DNA of 64,000 nucleotides from UBA1020 sp964520495 (GCA_964520495.1 CAZFMZ010000001.1:186001-250000); one strand, 5' to 3'; counted from the first letter of the stretch, positions 25,082 to 33,387 are shown. The notes: generated from the sequence alone by a model not told the origin. Numbers and translations are program-made.

Positions 25082-25748
25082 ACGGGCACGCCTAGAGGCT
25101 GTGCTGCCGCGCGCACTCCTGCCGCGCACCAAGGCTACGCGCAAGCTGGTTGAAGCGTTCGCCGAACGGACGAACATGGTGTATTTCGGCTATGTCAGTC
25201 AGCGCAGTGACGAGCACCATATCGTCCGTGGCATGACGGTCTCGACCAAACATGTCGATGACCATTATTGCATCGGCACCTTTCTTGGGTATGACGTCGT
25301 ATTCGTGGAACGAACTGACTCAATTCAGAAAGGGCGTACGCACCGTTGGCACATCATGGAGTTCGACCTGAAGACAAACGTCGATCTGCCTCATATGTTC
25401 ATCGGCTCAACCACGCATGGACATGGTTTTCATCATCTGCTGGCCACCAAGTTCCCTCACCTGGCACCAGTTGCACTCGGTACCGACGTCACCTACCCTA
25501 CCCAGTTCACCAATCACTACAGCCTGTACGTTACACCGGCGCATCAGCAGGCCGCTGAGCGGATTCTCACGCCGAGCGTGGCGCTGAAGATTGGAGAACA
25601 TTTCAAGGGCCTGGTCGTCGAAGTGACCGAACAGGCCTTATATGTGTATTCCGAACAGCCGCATTTGTCCGCCGAGCTGCTTGATGTCATGGTGCGCAAC
25701 GGTGCCTGGCTGGCTCGTACTATCGACGAAAACAGCCAGCTGACATAG
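25074..25748 (+). CDS. Unknown protein, fourth gene of the glucan operon
   Basis: 224 residues from ATG 25074, preceded by GGAG and overlapping the GH15 stop by 8 bases; the longer frame start at 25020 lies deep in GH15 and is rejected. Not recognised. Visible features: His/Arg-rich N-terminal region (SQRSDEHHIVRGMT), VEFDLKT-like beta segments, GSTTHGHGFHHLLATKFPHL with four closely spaced His, and a C-terminal helix. No signal peptide. Tight coupling to three carbohydrate genes suggests a role in glucan metabolism or its control, but nothing in the sequence proves it. Confidence 0.75.
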   Translation: MHKRARLEAVLPRALLPRTKATRKLVEAFAERTNMVYFGYVSQRSDEHHIVRGMTVSTKHVDDHYCIGTFLGYDVVFVERTDSIQKGRTHRWHIMEFDLKTNVDLPHMFIGSTTHGHGFHHLLATKFPHLAPVALGTDVTYPTQFTNHYSLYVTPAHQQAAERILTPSVALKIGEHFKGLVVEVTEQALYVYSEQPHLSAELLDVMVRNGAWLARTIDENSQLT

Positions 25749-25778
25749 CTGGCTGTAACATTGACGATCAGCGATTGA

Positions 25779-25985
25779 CTATCCCTTGCGAGCTTTGACT
25801 TCGTTACGACCGAGGTTCTTCTTGGTCTCGGTGTAGACGGCGTGCTTCCGGGCGACTGGGTCGTATTTCTTAAGGCTGATTTTCTCAGTCGTATTCTGAG
25901 TGTTCTTGGTGGTGTAGTAGGTACGGTGACCAGTCAGCTCGCTGACAAGACCGACCAGTTTGCGCTTGGTGTTCTTCTTCGCCAT
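25779..25985 (-). CDS. rpmG: 50S ribosomal protein bL33, zinc-free form
   Basis: 68 residues: MAKKNTKRKLVGLVSELTGH then YYTTKNTQNTTEKISLKKYD and KKN near the end. It has no cysteines, so it is the C-minus paralogue type that does not bind zinc. The C-terminus is about 12 residues longer than usual (LGRNEVKARKG). It is not beside secE as in many bacteria, but just downstream of a three-tRNA cluster and probably shares its transcript. Confidence 0.93.
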   Translation of the reverse strand: MAKKNTKRKLVGLVSELTGHRTYYTTKNTQNTTEKISLKKYDPVARKHAVYTETKKNLGRNEVKARKG

Positions 25986-26065
25986 GTCTCTCTCGTTTAA
26001 AGATTAGTATTGATACTTCTTATCATTATAGCACAATCTGGTTAAAAATGCTAGCGGCATGAAAA

Positions 26066-26141
26066 TGGAGCCATCGTCGGGGATTGAACCCGAGACCTCA
26101 TCCTTACCATGGATGCGCTCTACCAGCTGAGCTACGACGGC
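26066..26141 (-). tRNA. tRNA-Thr (anticodon GGT)
   Basis: Acceptor GCCGTCG/CGATGGC, D arm GCTCAGCTGGTAGAGC, anticodon stem CATCC/GGATG with loop ATGGTAA, T arm CGGGTTCAATCCCCG; encoded CCA. Third tRNA of the Thr-Tyr-Thr cluster before rpmG. Confidence 0.95.
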
Positions 26142-26155
26142 ACATTTTCTAAAAA

Positions 26156-26241
26156 TGGTACTGGGGGCAGGATTCGAACCTGCGAAGGCGAATGCCGACA
26201 GATTTACAGTCTGTTGTGTTTGACCGCTTCACTACCCCAGC
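26156..26241 (-). tRNA. tRNA-Tyr (anticodon GTA)
   Basis: 86 bases with a long variable arm, as expected for bacterial tRNA-Tyr. Anticodon stem ACAGA/TCTGT with loop CTGTAAA; T arm GCAGGTTCGAATCCTGC; encoded CCA. Confidence 0.95.
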
Positions 26242-26250
26242 CTAAAACTG

Positions 26251-26327
26251 TGGAGCCGCTTCAGGGATTCGAACCCAGGACCTGCTGTTTACAAAACAGC
26301 TGCTCTAACCAGCTGAGCTAAAGCGGC
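26251..26327 (-). tRNA. tRNA-Thr (anticodon TGT)
   Basis: Acceptor GCCGCTT/AAGCGGC, D arm GCTCAGCTGGTTAGAGC, anticodon stem GCTGT/ACAGC with loop TTTGTAA, T arm CTGGGTTCGAATCCCTG; encoded CCA. First gene of the cluster. Confidence 0.95.
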
Positions 26328-26428
26328 ATATGTAGGTACAATAAGGTACGACCGCCTTGGCGGCATCTCGGATAATTGTACCCGAACGAACGCTGTTTTT
26401 CAAGGGATGACCAGCGGCGTAACCGCCG

Positions 26429-27082
26429 TTACATCACTACCCGGCGAGGCTGCTTGACCCGCTTAGGTTGGCCTTGCGGGATGATCATCTTGGCTGCCTG
26501 AGCCCGCAGATCGATCGACAGGTCGTCTTGTCCGACGCGTTCGTAGGCGTCGGCCAATATCGTCAGGGTCTGAGGGTTCTTTTCCAGCTCGACGGCCCGC
26601 TCAAGCGCGGTAATCATCCGCTTCTCATGGCCGAGCTTCTCCTGCACTTTGGCATAGGCGATGTGCCGAGCCGCCAGGTCTTCTTCCATGCCGAGCGCCT
26701 GCTCGAACGCCAAGGCAGCCTTTTCGTACTGCTCGGTCTCGAAGTAAATCAGACCGACGTTATGCAGACTCGATGCGCTCGGTTCCAGGCTCTGGGCAAT
26801 TTCAAAGCACTCGATGGCGTCATTGTATGCCTGCTGTTTGGCATATAGGATGCCAAGACGGTTGTAAGCAGTCGCGTTGCGCTCATCGACCCGCAGGATG
26901 GTCAGCAATGCCTTCTCGGCTCGAAGGTATTTCTTGTCACGCAGACTCTCCTGGGCGATCTCCCACAGGCGGTCAAGCTTGTCAGTGATCTTGGACGGAA
27001 AGTCCATGGTGACTTCGGCGATGGTCTGACGCTGATAGAGTGCCCAGACACCTAGCAACGCAAGGAGGGTTAAACCGAGCAT
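26429..27082 (-). CDS. Membrane-anchored TPR protein
   Basis: 217 residues: an N-terminal hydrophobic anchor (LGLTLLALLGVWALY), then four or so tetratricopeptide repeats from about residue 40 to 190 (KKYLRAEKALLTILRVDERN, AYNRLGILYAKQQAYNDAIE, SLHNVGLIYFETEQYEKAAL, TLTILADAYERVGQDDLSID). The C-terminus is basic (QPKRVKQPRRV). TPR proteins act as scaffolds for complexes; the partner is unknown. The start lies 8 bases after a TATAAT that overlaps the stop of the delta-prime gene upstream, so an internal leaderless promoter is predicted within the operon. Confidence 0.88.
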   Translation of the reverse strand: MLGLTLLALLGVWALYQRQTIAEVTMDFPSKITDKLDRLWEIAQESLRDKKYLRAEKALLTILRVDERNATAYNRLGILYAKQQAYNDAIECFEIAQSLEPSASSLHNVGLIYFETEQYEKAALAFEQALGMEEDLAARHIAYAKVQEKLGHEKRMITALERAVELEKNPQTLTILADAYERVGQDDLSIDLRAQAAKMIIPQGQPKRVKQPRRVVM

Positions 27083-27090
27083 ATGCCCAT

Positions 27091-27096
27091 ATTATA
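27091..27096 (-). promoter_or_regulatory. -10 box of the TPR gene, overlapping the upstream stop codon
   Basis: TATAAT on the minus strand includes the TAA stop of the delta-prime-like gene and ends 8 bases before the TPR ATG. Confidence 0.5.
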
Positions 27097-27913
27097 CCAC
27101 AGCGGCAGCCAGCTGCAGCCGGACGTTGCCGTTGGCCTTGATGGCCATATAAGCCTCCAGTAGGCTGTCAATCAGACGAAGCGTCGAGCGGGCGTCTGCG
27201 GACATCGGTACGGTGCGGCGCAGTAGCATGATGACGGTGTCGATGAAGCGCAGAGCCACCTCCCTGTCCTCTTTCAGCTCGTTCGCGACGATGAGTCGTT
27301 GATATGACGTACCTTCGATAAACAGGCGTGCCCGCCGGACGTCACTGAGCAGTTTGTCGAAGTCCCCGGCCACACTTAGCCGGCTCAGCTCGGCCGGTAG
27401 GCCGCTTGCGACGTACAGCAACTGCGTACGCTTCGTTTCATCCGTAATGCCAAGGCCTTTGACGAGGCGATGGCTGGACATCTCATCTATTGACGGTACT
27501 GCGAATTGCCAGGTACGCGAACGGATCGTCGGGAGCAGGACGTCCGGTGCATGGGTGGTCAGAATGAAGTGGACGGACTGGTTCGGCTCCTCCAATAGTT
27601 TCAGGAGAGCGTTTTGGGCAGGCTGGTTCATACGGTCGGCGTCATCGATAACCACGAAGTGGCGACCATCGAGCATGGTGCGGGTTTCGTCGTACAGCTC
27701 ACGGACACGCTCGACCGATATGATCACTTGACCTTTGGCGGTCTTGGCAATCGGCTCGATGATATCAAGCACGCGTCCGTTCGTCTGCGCCATATGTAGC
27801 GCCAATGTTTTAAGGCCGACGCCGCGCGGCCCGCTTAACAACACGGCATGGGACGGGTCGGCAGAATAATGTTCAAGGAACGCACGTGTCGGTTCAGCCA
27901 ACTGCAGGCTCAC
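27092..27913 (-). CDS. holB: DNA polymerase III delta-prime-like clamp-loader protein
   Basis: 273 residues of the clamp-loader AAA fold: a P-loop-like SGPRGVGLKTLALHMAQ, Walker B FVVIDDADRMNQPAQNALLK, then LEEPNQSVHFILTTHAPDVL and the SRC-like TIRSRTWQF (Cys replaced by Thr). The P-loop has one extra residue (GVG-L-KT instead of GVGKT), so ATP binding may be lost, as is common in delta-prime. It overlaps the RluA-type gene by 4 bases. With dnaX at the left edge, these are the two clamp-loader genes in the window. Confidence 0.88.
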   Translation of the reverse strand: MSLQLAEPTRAFLEHYSADPSHAVLLSGPRGVGLKTLALHMAQTNGRVLDIIEPIAKTAKGQVIISVERVRELYDETRTMLDGRHFVVIDDADRMNQPAQNALLKLLEEPNQSVHFILTTHAPDVLLPTIRSRTWQFAVPSIDEMSSHRLVKGLGITDETKRTQLLYVASGLPAELSRLSVAGDFDKLLSDVRRARLFIEGTSYQRLIVANELKEDREVALRFIDTVIMLLRRTVPMSADARSTLRLIDSLLEAYMAIKANGNVRLQLAAAVV

Positions 27914-28737
27914 CGGGTAAGCTCCTGTTCAAACTCAGGCGGCAACGGTGCCTCAAACGTAGTCCGTACGCCTCCGGGCAACGTGACCTCGAGCGACGCG
28001 GCATGCAGGTACATCCGTTCGGCTTTTCTCTTGCCATACACCGTATCACCAAGAATCGGCGCACCGAGATACGCCATATGAACACGCAGCTGATGTGTGC
28101 GACCGGTCTTCGGCAGCAGTTCGACTAACGTCTTGTCTGTCGATTCTTGCAGCACACGGTAGGTGGTTTGGGCGGATTTGCCGTTGGCATCAACCCGGAA
28201 TGTGCTCGGTGCGTTCGGGTTACGGTTGATTGGCAAGTCGATGACCGCTTCGGGCTGCTTCAAGGTTCCTTCTAGCACGGCCACGTAGCGTTTCTTGAGC
28301 GTGCGATCGGTGAACTGTCGCTGGAGCATACTAGCCGACTCATCGTTCTTGGCACAGATGATGATGCCCGACGTGGCACGGTCGAGCCGGTGGATGATAC
28401 CGGGGCGGTTAGTTTCCGACTTATAGGTGGTCTTTGGCCGCACAAACTCAGCCACAGTGAATTCATCGTTCAGCTCGCCTTTGCTGTGTGTCAGTACGCC
28501 GACCGGTTTGTTGATGACCACAACGTTGTCGTCCTCATATACCACCGGTAACTCTTGCGTCGTGAAATCGGGAGCATCTGGTTGGCGCACCGTTACGACG
28601 TCATCCTCACCCAGTTCACGTTTGGTGCTGGTTTCAACCGTGCCGTTGACGGACACCTTGCCGGCTGCGATGAGCTTTTGCCATGTGGAACGTGAATGTT
28701 CCGGCCAGAACTGGGCTACGTAGACATCTAGTCGCAT
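27910..28737 (-). CDS. RluA-family pseudouridine synthase
   Basis: Converts uridines in rRNA (RluD/RluC type) or tRNA to pseudouridine. 275 residues: an N-terminal S4 RNA-binding domain (STWQKLIAAGKVSVNGTVE), then the catalytic core with GIIHRLDRATSGIIICAKN, where the Asp is the catalytic residue, and TGRTHQLRVHMAYLGAPILG. The length and order fit RluD. Position: 2 bases after trpS upstream and a 4-base overlap with holB downstream, so it is in the trpS operon. Confidence 0.94.
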   Translation of the reverse strand: MRLDVYVAQFWPEHSRSTWQKLIAAGKVSVNGTVETSTKRELGEDDVVTVRQPDAPDFTTQELPVVYEDDNVVVINKPVGVLTHSKGELNDEFTVAEFVRPKTTYKSETNRPGIIHRLDRATSGIIICAKNDESASMLQRQFTDRTLKKRYVAVLEGTLKQPEAVIDLPINRNPNAPSTFRVDANGKSAQTTYRVLQESTDKTLVELLPKTGRTHQLRVHMAYLGAPILGDTVYGKRKAERMYLHAASLEVTLPGGVRTTFEAPLPPEFEQELTR

Positions 28738-28739
28738 GG

Positions 28740-29906
28740 TTATACCTTCGGTCGCAGACCGACCGCTTGCTGCACGGAATGAAGGCGGCTATTCGCCTGC
28801 TGGTTCATAAGAGACTCGGAGGTTTCGAGCTTTGACAACACGGCCGCATCATCAACCATAGCCAGGCGCTGTTGGAAATCTTGCAAGAATGCTTTCAGCT
28901 CTTCGGCCACGACTTTCTTGAACTCACCGTAACGCGTCTCGCCAGCGAATTGAGCAACGGTTTCTTCAATTCCTGCGCCACGTAACAATGCCAGGATTTC
29001 CAGTAGGTTGCTGATGCCCGGTTGGCTCTCGCGGTCAAAACGGACATTGGCTACGTCGTCCGTAGTAGCGCTCATCACCTTCTTTGCCGCCTGGTCGGGG
29101 TCGTCACCCAGGAAAATGACGCCGCGGCCGACTTCATCGCTCTTACTCATCTTCTTGGTTGGGTTTGCTAGGTCCATGATGCGTAAGCCTTGGTCTTTAC
29201 CGAAGAATTCATGCTGCTTCTGTACCGGCTCAGGCACCACGAACAATTCACCGAAGCGTGTGTTCATGCGCTCGGCAATGTCGCGAGTGAATTCGAGGTG
29301 CTGGGTCTGGTCATCACCGACTGGCACGTATTTGGCGCCGTACAATAAGATATCGGCTGCCATAAGGACGGGATAGTTGAACAGACCGACACTTTCTTTA
29401 TTCTTTTGAACCTTTCTTTGCTTGTCCGTTTCTTCCGAGATTATTTTATTAAACTGCTCCGTGGTACCTGTGTTACTAAGCTCTGCCTGAAATCGTTTGA
29501 GGATATTGTCCCACGCAGAAATTTTATCAGCATCACTAAGCTTCCCTGATTTCTCTTTGTATTGTGTCATTCGGAGCATTTCACCTGTATCGGTGAAGCA
29601 GTTTAAAATCCACGTCAATTCACTATGAGCAGGCACATAGCTTTGGCGGTACAGGTGGATATTCTCATCATCAAGCGGCAGGCCGGCGGCCACGAACAAT
29701 CTGGCGTTATGCAGAATCTGTTCGTACAACTGCGAGTGATCGATCGGCGTCGTGAAGCTGTGAAGGTCGGGGATGAACATGTTGATCTGAAACTCGCTCG
29801 AGCGTGTTTTCGCCATGTCAATCATAGGTAGCATGCCGCCGAAATAGTTGCCAAGCGTCAGGTCGTTATTGGCCCGCAGGCCGGTCAGAATCACAGGTTT
29901 TTGCAT
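28740..29906 (-). CDS. trpS: Tryptophanyl-tRNA synthetase
   Basis: Charges tRNA-Trp (the gene at 19.4 kb). 388 residues, class I: the HIGH-type motif is TLGNYFGGML and the KMSKS motif is TKKMSKSDEVGR near residue 235. PVGDDQTQHLEFTRDIAERM is the conserved dimer/ATP region. Slightly longer than the 330-residue average through an insertion with Lys/Glu (KEKSGKLSDADKISAWDN, EETDKQRKVQKNKESVG). It heads the trpS-rluA-holB-TPR transcript. TATAAT ends 8 bases before the ATG, predicting a leaderless mRNA, divergent from the thioredoxin gene. Confidence 0.96.
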   Translation of the reverse strand: MQKPVILTGLRANNDLTLGNYFGGMLPMIDMAKTRSSEFQINMFIPDLHSFTTPIDHSQLYEQILHNARLFVAAGLPLDDENIHLYRQSYVPAHSELTWILNCFTDTGEMLRMTQYKEKSGKLSDADKISAWDNILKRFQAELSNTGTTEQFNKIISEETDKQRKVQKNKESVGLFNYPVLMAADILLYGAKYVPVGDDQTQHLEFTRDIAERMNTRFGELFVVPEPVQKQHEFFGKDQGLRIMDLANPTKKMSKSDEVGRGVIFLGDDPDQAAKKVMSATTDDVANVRFDRESQPGISNLLEILALLRGAGIEETVAQFAGETRYGEFKKVVAEELKAFLQDFQQRLAMVDDAAVLSKLETSESLMNQQANSRLHSVQQAVGLRPKV

Positions 29907-29914
29907 TACTTTCC

Positions 29915-29941
29915 ATTATACACGCCTACACGTTGTAAAAT
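29915..29941. promoter_or_regulatory. Divergent -10 boxes of trpS and the thioredoxin gene, both leaderless type
   Basis: Minus strand TATAAT (29920-29915) ends 8 bases before trpS. Plus strand TAAAAT (29936-29941) ends 6 bases before the thioredoxin ATG. Confidence 0.55.
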
Positions 29942-29947
29942 AGAGGT

Positions 29948-30430
29948 ATGAGAAAGCAACTGCTTCTAGGATTTATCACCGTGGTACTGGTAGCGCTCAG
30001 TGTATGGGGCGTGCTCTACCTTCGCAACAGCCAGGAGGCCGCTCGTCAGAACGAAGCGATCGAACGGGCCGACATCGAAAAGGAGCCGGCGCCGATGGAA
30101 GGATCGGCCGAGGCGACAGAGGGAAGCTACGTGGGTTACTCGGAGCCTGCACTCGACTCGACGAGTGGTCGACGGGTGCTGTTCTTTCATGCGCCTTGGT
30201 GCCCACAATGCCGCATGATAGAGGCTGACATCGAGAAGTCGACCATCCCTGCCGGCATCACCATCTTCAAGGTAGATTACGACTCGAACCAAGCATTGCG
30301 CCAGGAATACGGCGTCACCCTGCAAACGACGTTCGTAGAGCTTGACGAGAACGGCGAACTGGCCGCGAAGTATGTGGCCTACAACGAGCCGACGTTCGAA
30401 AGCCTTAACGACAACTTGCTCGAGCGATGA
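29948..30430 (+). CDS. Membrane-anchored thioredoxin-like protein
   Basis: 160 residues: an N-terminal signal anchor (LLLGFITVVLVALSVWGVLYL), an acidic linker, then a thioredoxin fold with the redox motif FFHAPWCPQCRMIEADI (CPQC). The thiol domain is expected outside the membrane. It overlaps the CcdA-like gene by 4 bases. The pair is likely an electron path: cytosolic thiols to CcdA, then to this protein, then to extracytoplasmic targets such as pilin or oxidase subunits. The targets are inference. Confidence 0.93.
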   Translation: MRKQLLLGFITVVLVALSVWGVLYLRNSQEAARQNEAIERADIEKEPAPMEGSAEATEGSYVGYSEPALDSTSGRRVLFFHAPWCPQCRMIEADIEKSTIPAGITIFKVDYDSNQALRQEYGVTLQTTFVELDENGELAAKYVAYNEPTFESLNDNLLER

Positions 30431-31152
30431 CCTTAGCGCTCGTCGCCTTCCTCGCCGGCGCGCTGACCATACTAGCCCCGTGTGTCTTGCCAGTATTGCC
30501 GATCATCATCGGTGGTAGCAGCACCGATACGTCAAATGGCTGGAGGCGGGTGGCGCTCATTATCAGTTCGCTTGGCCTGGCTATCTTTGTTTTTACGCTG
30601 CTACTAAAAGCCACCACCGCGCTGCTCGGGGTGCCGCAGTTCGTCTGGCAGCTGCTATCAGGCGGTATCATCCTGCTCCTGGGTATCGTGTACTTATTCC
30701 CGATGTTATGGGACAAACTGATGCTTGTCAGCGGTCTTATGCTGAAGTCGCAGTCATTGGTCGGTTCAGCCCGCGCGACGAACGGTGTCACTCAACCGAT
30801 ACTGACAGGTGCCGCTCTCGGGCCGGTGTTCAGTAGCTGCAGCCCGACATACGCGTTCATCGTCGCGGCAGTCCTGCCGGTTTCGTTCATCGAAGGAACT
30901 GTCTACTTACTACTTTATGTCATAGGATTGATGCTCGCCCTGTTTCCGCTGGCGTATGGCGGTCAGCGCTTAGTACGGCGGCTCGGGTGGGCCCTGAATC
31001 CCCACGGATTGTTCAGGCGCGCGGTAGGCATCGTCTTCGTACTGATTGGTGTCTTCGTTCTTATTGGAGGTGACCGTGTACTACAAGCCGCCATATTGGA
31101 AAGCGGCGCGTACGACCCAATCGAATCACTTGAACAGTCACTGCGACGTTAA
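30427..31152 (+). CDS. ccdA: CcdA/DsbD-family thiol-disulfide transmembrane protein
   Basis: Passes reducing power across the membrane. 241 residues with about six membrane helices. The two catalytic cysteines are seen in TILAPCVLPVLP (helix 1) and PVFSSCSPTYAFIVAAVLPV (helix 4), the CcdA pattern. The C-terminus ends in a short cytosolic tail. It is the partner of the thioredoxin upstream (4-base overlap). A bidirectional terminator follows. Confidence 0.93.
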   Translation: MTLALVAFLAGALTILAPCVLPVLPIIIGGSSTDTSNGWRRVALIISSLGLAIFVFTLLLKATTALLGVPQFVWQLLSGGIILLLGIVYLFPMLWDKLMLVSGLMLKSQSLVGSARATNGVTQPILTGAALGPVFSSCSPTYAFIVAAVLPVSFIEGTVYLLLYVIGLMLALFPLAYGGQRLVRRLGWALNPHGLFRRAVGIVFVLIGVFVLIGGDRVLQAAILESGAYDPIESLEQSLRR

Positions 31153-31171
31153 ACGCCACAGGCAGACACTA

Positions 31172-31200
31172 AAAAGACATCCCATGGTGGGATGTCTTTT
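31172..31200. terminator. Bidirectional intrinsic terminator between ccdA and rpsI
   Basis: AAAAGACATCCCA / TGGGATGTCTTTT with a 3-base loop; A and T runs on either side serve both convergent transcripts. Confidence 0.9.
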
Positions 31201-31224
31201 GTGTGCGCTACTAGTACGAAGTGA

Positions 31225-31623
31225 TTAACGCTTCGAGTATTGTTCGCGCTTACGGGCTGAACGCAGACCGTATTTCTTACGTTCCTTCTCGCGTGGGTCA
31301 CGCTTAAGGAATTCAGCCTTCTTCAGTGTCGAACGCAAGTCAGAGTGATCGACAGTCAGTGCTTTGGCGATGGCCAATTTGATGGCATCTACCTGACCGG
31401 AAAGACCACCACCGCTGACGCGGATAGTGACGTCGAAATCCTTCTGCTTGTTCACGAGTGCCAATGGATCGGTCACTTCGGCAAGCAGCGTAGCGTTGTC
31501 GCTAAGGTACTCAGCGGCCGGCTTGTCGTTGATAGTGACATTACCCTTGCCTTTGTACAGGCGGGCACGTGCCGTTGCGCTCTTGCGTCGTCCGAGGCCG
31601 TAGGCGTACTTTGCTTCTGCCAT
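31225..31623 (-). CDS. rpsI: 30S ribosomal protein uS9
   Basis: 132 residues beginning AEAKYAYGLGRRKSATARAR, with GGGLSGQVDAIKLAIAKAL and the basic tail GLRSARKREQYSKR, which reaches the P-site tRNA. Last gene of the infA-rpsI run; it starts one base after the rplM stop and is followed by a shared terminator. Standard length. Confidence 0.98.
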   Translation of the reverse strand: MAEAKYAYGLGRRKSATARARLYKGKGNVTINDKPAAEYLSDNATLLAEVTDPLALVNKQKDFDVTIRVSGGGLSGQVDAIKLAIAKALTVDHSDLRSTLKKAEFLKRDPREKERKKYGLRSARKREQYSKR

Positions 31624-31624
31624 G

Positions 31625-32059
31625 TTACTTCACCTCTACTTTCTCTGGTTTCTGAGCCGCGTGGGCGTGTTCGCTACCAACAAACACCTTCAGGCGCTGC
31701 ATGCGGTCTGGGCTCAGCTTGTTCTTTGGCAACATACCTTTCACGGCGTTCTCAATGATTCGCTCTGGGAATTTCTCACGAACTTCCTTCAGCGTGGCAT
31801 CCTTGATGCCGCCTGGGAATCCACTGTGACGGTAGTAAATCTTTGCTTCTTCCTTGTTACCGGTAACCGGTACTTCAGCGGCATTGATGACGACGACATA
31901 GTCGCCTCCATCGATGTGCGGCGTGTAGGTAGGCTTGTACTTACCGATCAGGTACTTAGCGATCTCTGTGCTCAGGCGTCCCAGAGGGGCGTCCTTGGCG
32001 TCAATCAGCACCCAGCGGCGAGTAACTTCGCTTGGCTTCTGAGAATATGTCTTCGACAT
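31625..32059 (-). CDS. rplM: 50S ribosomal protein uL13
   Basis: 144 residues: RRWVLIDAKDAPLGRLSTEI near the N-terminus, GDYVVVINAAEVPVTGNKEE, and AVKGMLPKNKLSPDRMQRLK. Early-assembly large-subunit protein. Its ATG overlaps the rplQ stop (one base), and rpsI follows at once; the rplM-rpsI pair is conserved across bacteria. Confidence 0.98.
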   Translation of the reverse strand: MSKTYSQKPSEVTRRWVLIDAKDAPLGRLSTEIAKYLIGKYKPTYTPHIDGGDYVVVINAAEVPVTGNKEEAKIYYRHSGFPGGIKDATLKEVREKFPERIIENAVKGMLPKNKLSPDRMQRLKVFVGSEHAHAAQKPEKVEVK

Positions 32060-32445
32060 TACTTGCTCTCCTTCGCAACAGGCTTGAGTTCGTCGACGAA
32101 GCTGATGGTAGCCATCTCGGCACCGTCACCCTTACGGATGCGGGTGCGCTCAACGCGAACGTGACCACTGGTGCGTCCGCCAAGCTGTGGAGCGACTTCG
32201 TCGACCAGCTTGAAGGCGGCAGCCTGAGTGCTTAAGCCTGCGATCACCTGGCGACGTGACGCGAGGTCACCTTTCTTCGCCTTGGTGATTAGTTTTTCAA
32301 TGTAGCGGACGAGTTCCTTCGCTTTTGGCAGCGTCGTCTCAATCTTGCCGTGTTCGACCAAGCTGGTGGCCAGGCCTTTCAGCAGCGCGCGGCGCTGGTC
32401 GCGTTCACGACCGAACTTGCGTCCTTTATAACCGTGTCGATGCAT
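32059..32445 (-). CDS. rplQ: 50S ribosomal protein bL17
   Basis: 128 residues: MHRHGYKGRKFGRERDQRRA, LKGLATSLVEHGKIETTLPK and AKELVRYIEKLITKAKKGD. It follows rpoA by 3 bases as in most bacteria and overlaps rplM by one base. Normal length, with a short acidic/basic C-terminal tail. Confidence 0.98.
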   Translation of the reverse strand: MHRHGYKGRKFGRERDQRRALLKGLATSLVEHGKIETTLPKAKELVRYIEKLITKAKKGDLASRRQVIAGLSTQAAAFKLVDEVAPQLGGRTSGHVRVERTRIRKGDGAEMATISFVDELKPVAKESK

Positions 32446-32448
32446 ACT

Positions 32449-33372
32449 CTAGAGCTCCAGTTCCGCCAACTTATCTTTGACTTCGTCGAGCGCCTTCGAG
32501 CCGAAGCCCTTCAGCTCACGCAGGTCCTGCTCGCTCAGAGTGACCAGGTCGTGCACAGTACGGATATCGTTGTTGATCAAAGCGTTCGCAGTGCGGGCGC
32601 TCAGGTTCAACTCTTCGATTGGGGTGTTCAGCTCGTTCTGCTCGTCGGCGTCGTCCTGACCCAGGGCGGGTGCGGCTTCGACGCTGGTGCTACCAGCCAG
32701 GGCCGTGTACTGGTTGACCAGGATAGCGGCTGCTTCCTCGAAAGCATCCTTCGGAGCCATGCTGCCATCGGTGTCGATGGTCAGGCGTAGCTTGTCCAGG
32801 TTGGTCTCCTGGCCGACACGGGTTGGGTCGACCTTGTAACGGACACGTAGCACTGGGCTGAAGACAGCATCCAGGGCAATCATGTCGCTGTGCAGGCGAG
32901 CGTTCGAAGACTCGTCGATGGTGCGGTAACCGCGGCCAGCTTCGACGACGAGGTCGACGATGACAGACTTCTTCGGGTCGTCGATGGTGCAGATGACCTG
33001 CTCAGGGTTGACGATTTCAACGTCGGCCGTGGTCTTGATGTCACCGGCAGTGACAGGGCCTGCGCCCTTCTTTTCAAGACGCAGTTCGACCGGCTCTTCG
33101 CTGTGTACCTTGACGCGGACGTTCTTCAGGTTCAGCATGATGTCGACGACATCTTCTTTGACACCGGCAACTGTAGTGAACTCGTGGGTGGCACCTTCAA
33201 AACGGAAGGCGACGATGGCTGCACCACGGATGCTCGAAAGCAGGACACGGCGCAGACTGTTACCCAGCGTGTTGCCGTAGCCGGCGTGCAGTGGTTCGAT
33301 GACGAAGGTTGCGCTCACGCCGGAGTGCTCTTCGATACCAGCCAGTGCGGGGTTGTGAATAGCTTTTGACAT
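32449..33372 (-). CDS. rpoA: RNA polymerase subunit alpha
   Basis: 307 residues. N-terminal dimerisation domain: FVIEPLHAGYGNTLGNSLRR, LLSSIRGAAI, and the GYRTIDESS region. The C-terminal domain after an acidic linker (GQDDADEQNELN) has IEELNLSARTANALINNDIR and LKGFGSKALDEVKDKLAELE, the helix-hairpin-helix that contacts UP elements. Alpha-CTD is complete. It lies between rpsD and rplQ in the classical alpha operon. Confidence 0.98.
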   Translation of the reverse strand: MSKAIHNPALAGIEEHSGVSATFVIEPLHAGYGNTLGNSLRRVLLSSIRGAAIVAFRFEGATHEFTTVAGVKEDVVDIMLNLKNVRVKVHSEEPVELRLEKKGAGPVTAGDIKTTADVEIVNPEQVICTIDDPKKSVIVDLVVEAGRGYRTIDESSNARLHSDMIALDAVFSPVLRVRYKVDPTRVGQETNLDKLRLTIDTDGSMAPKDAFEEAAAILVNQYTALAGSTSVEAAPALGQDDADEQNELNTPIEELNLSARTANALINNDIRTVHDLVTLSEQDLRELKGFGSKALDEVKDKLAELEL

Positions 33373-33387
33373 AGTGTGTCTCCTTGA

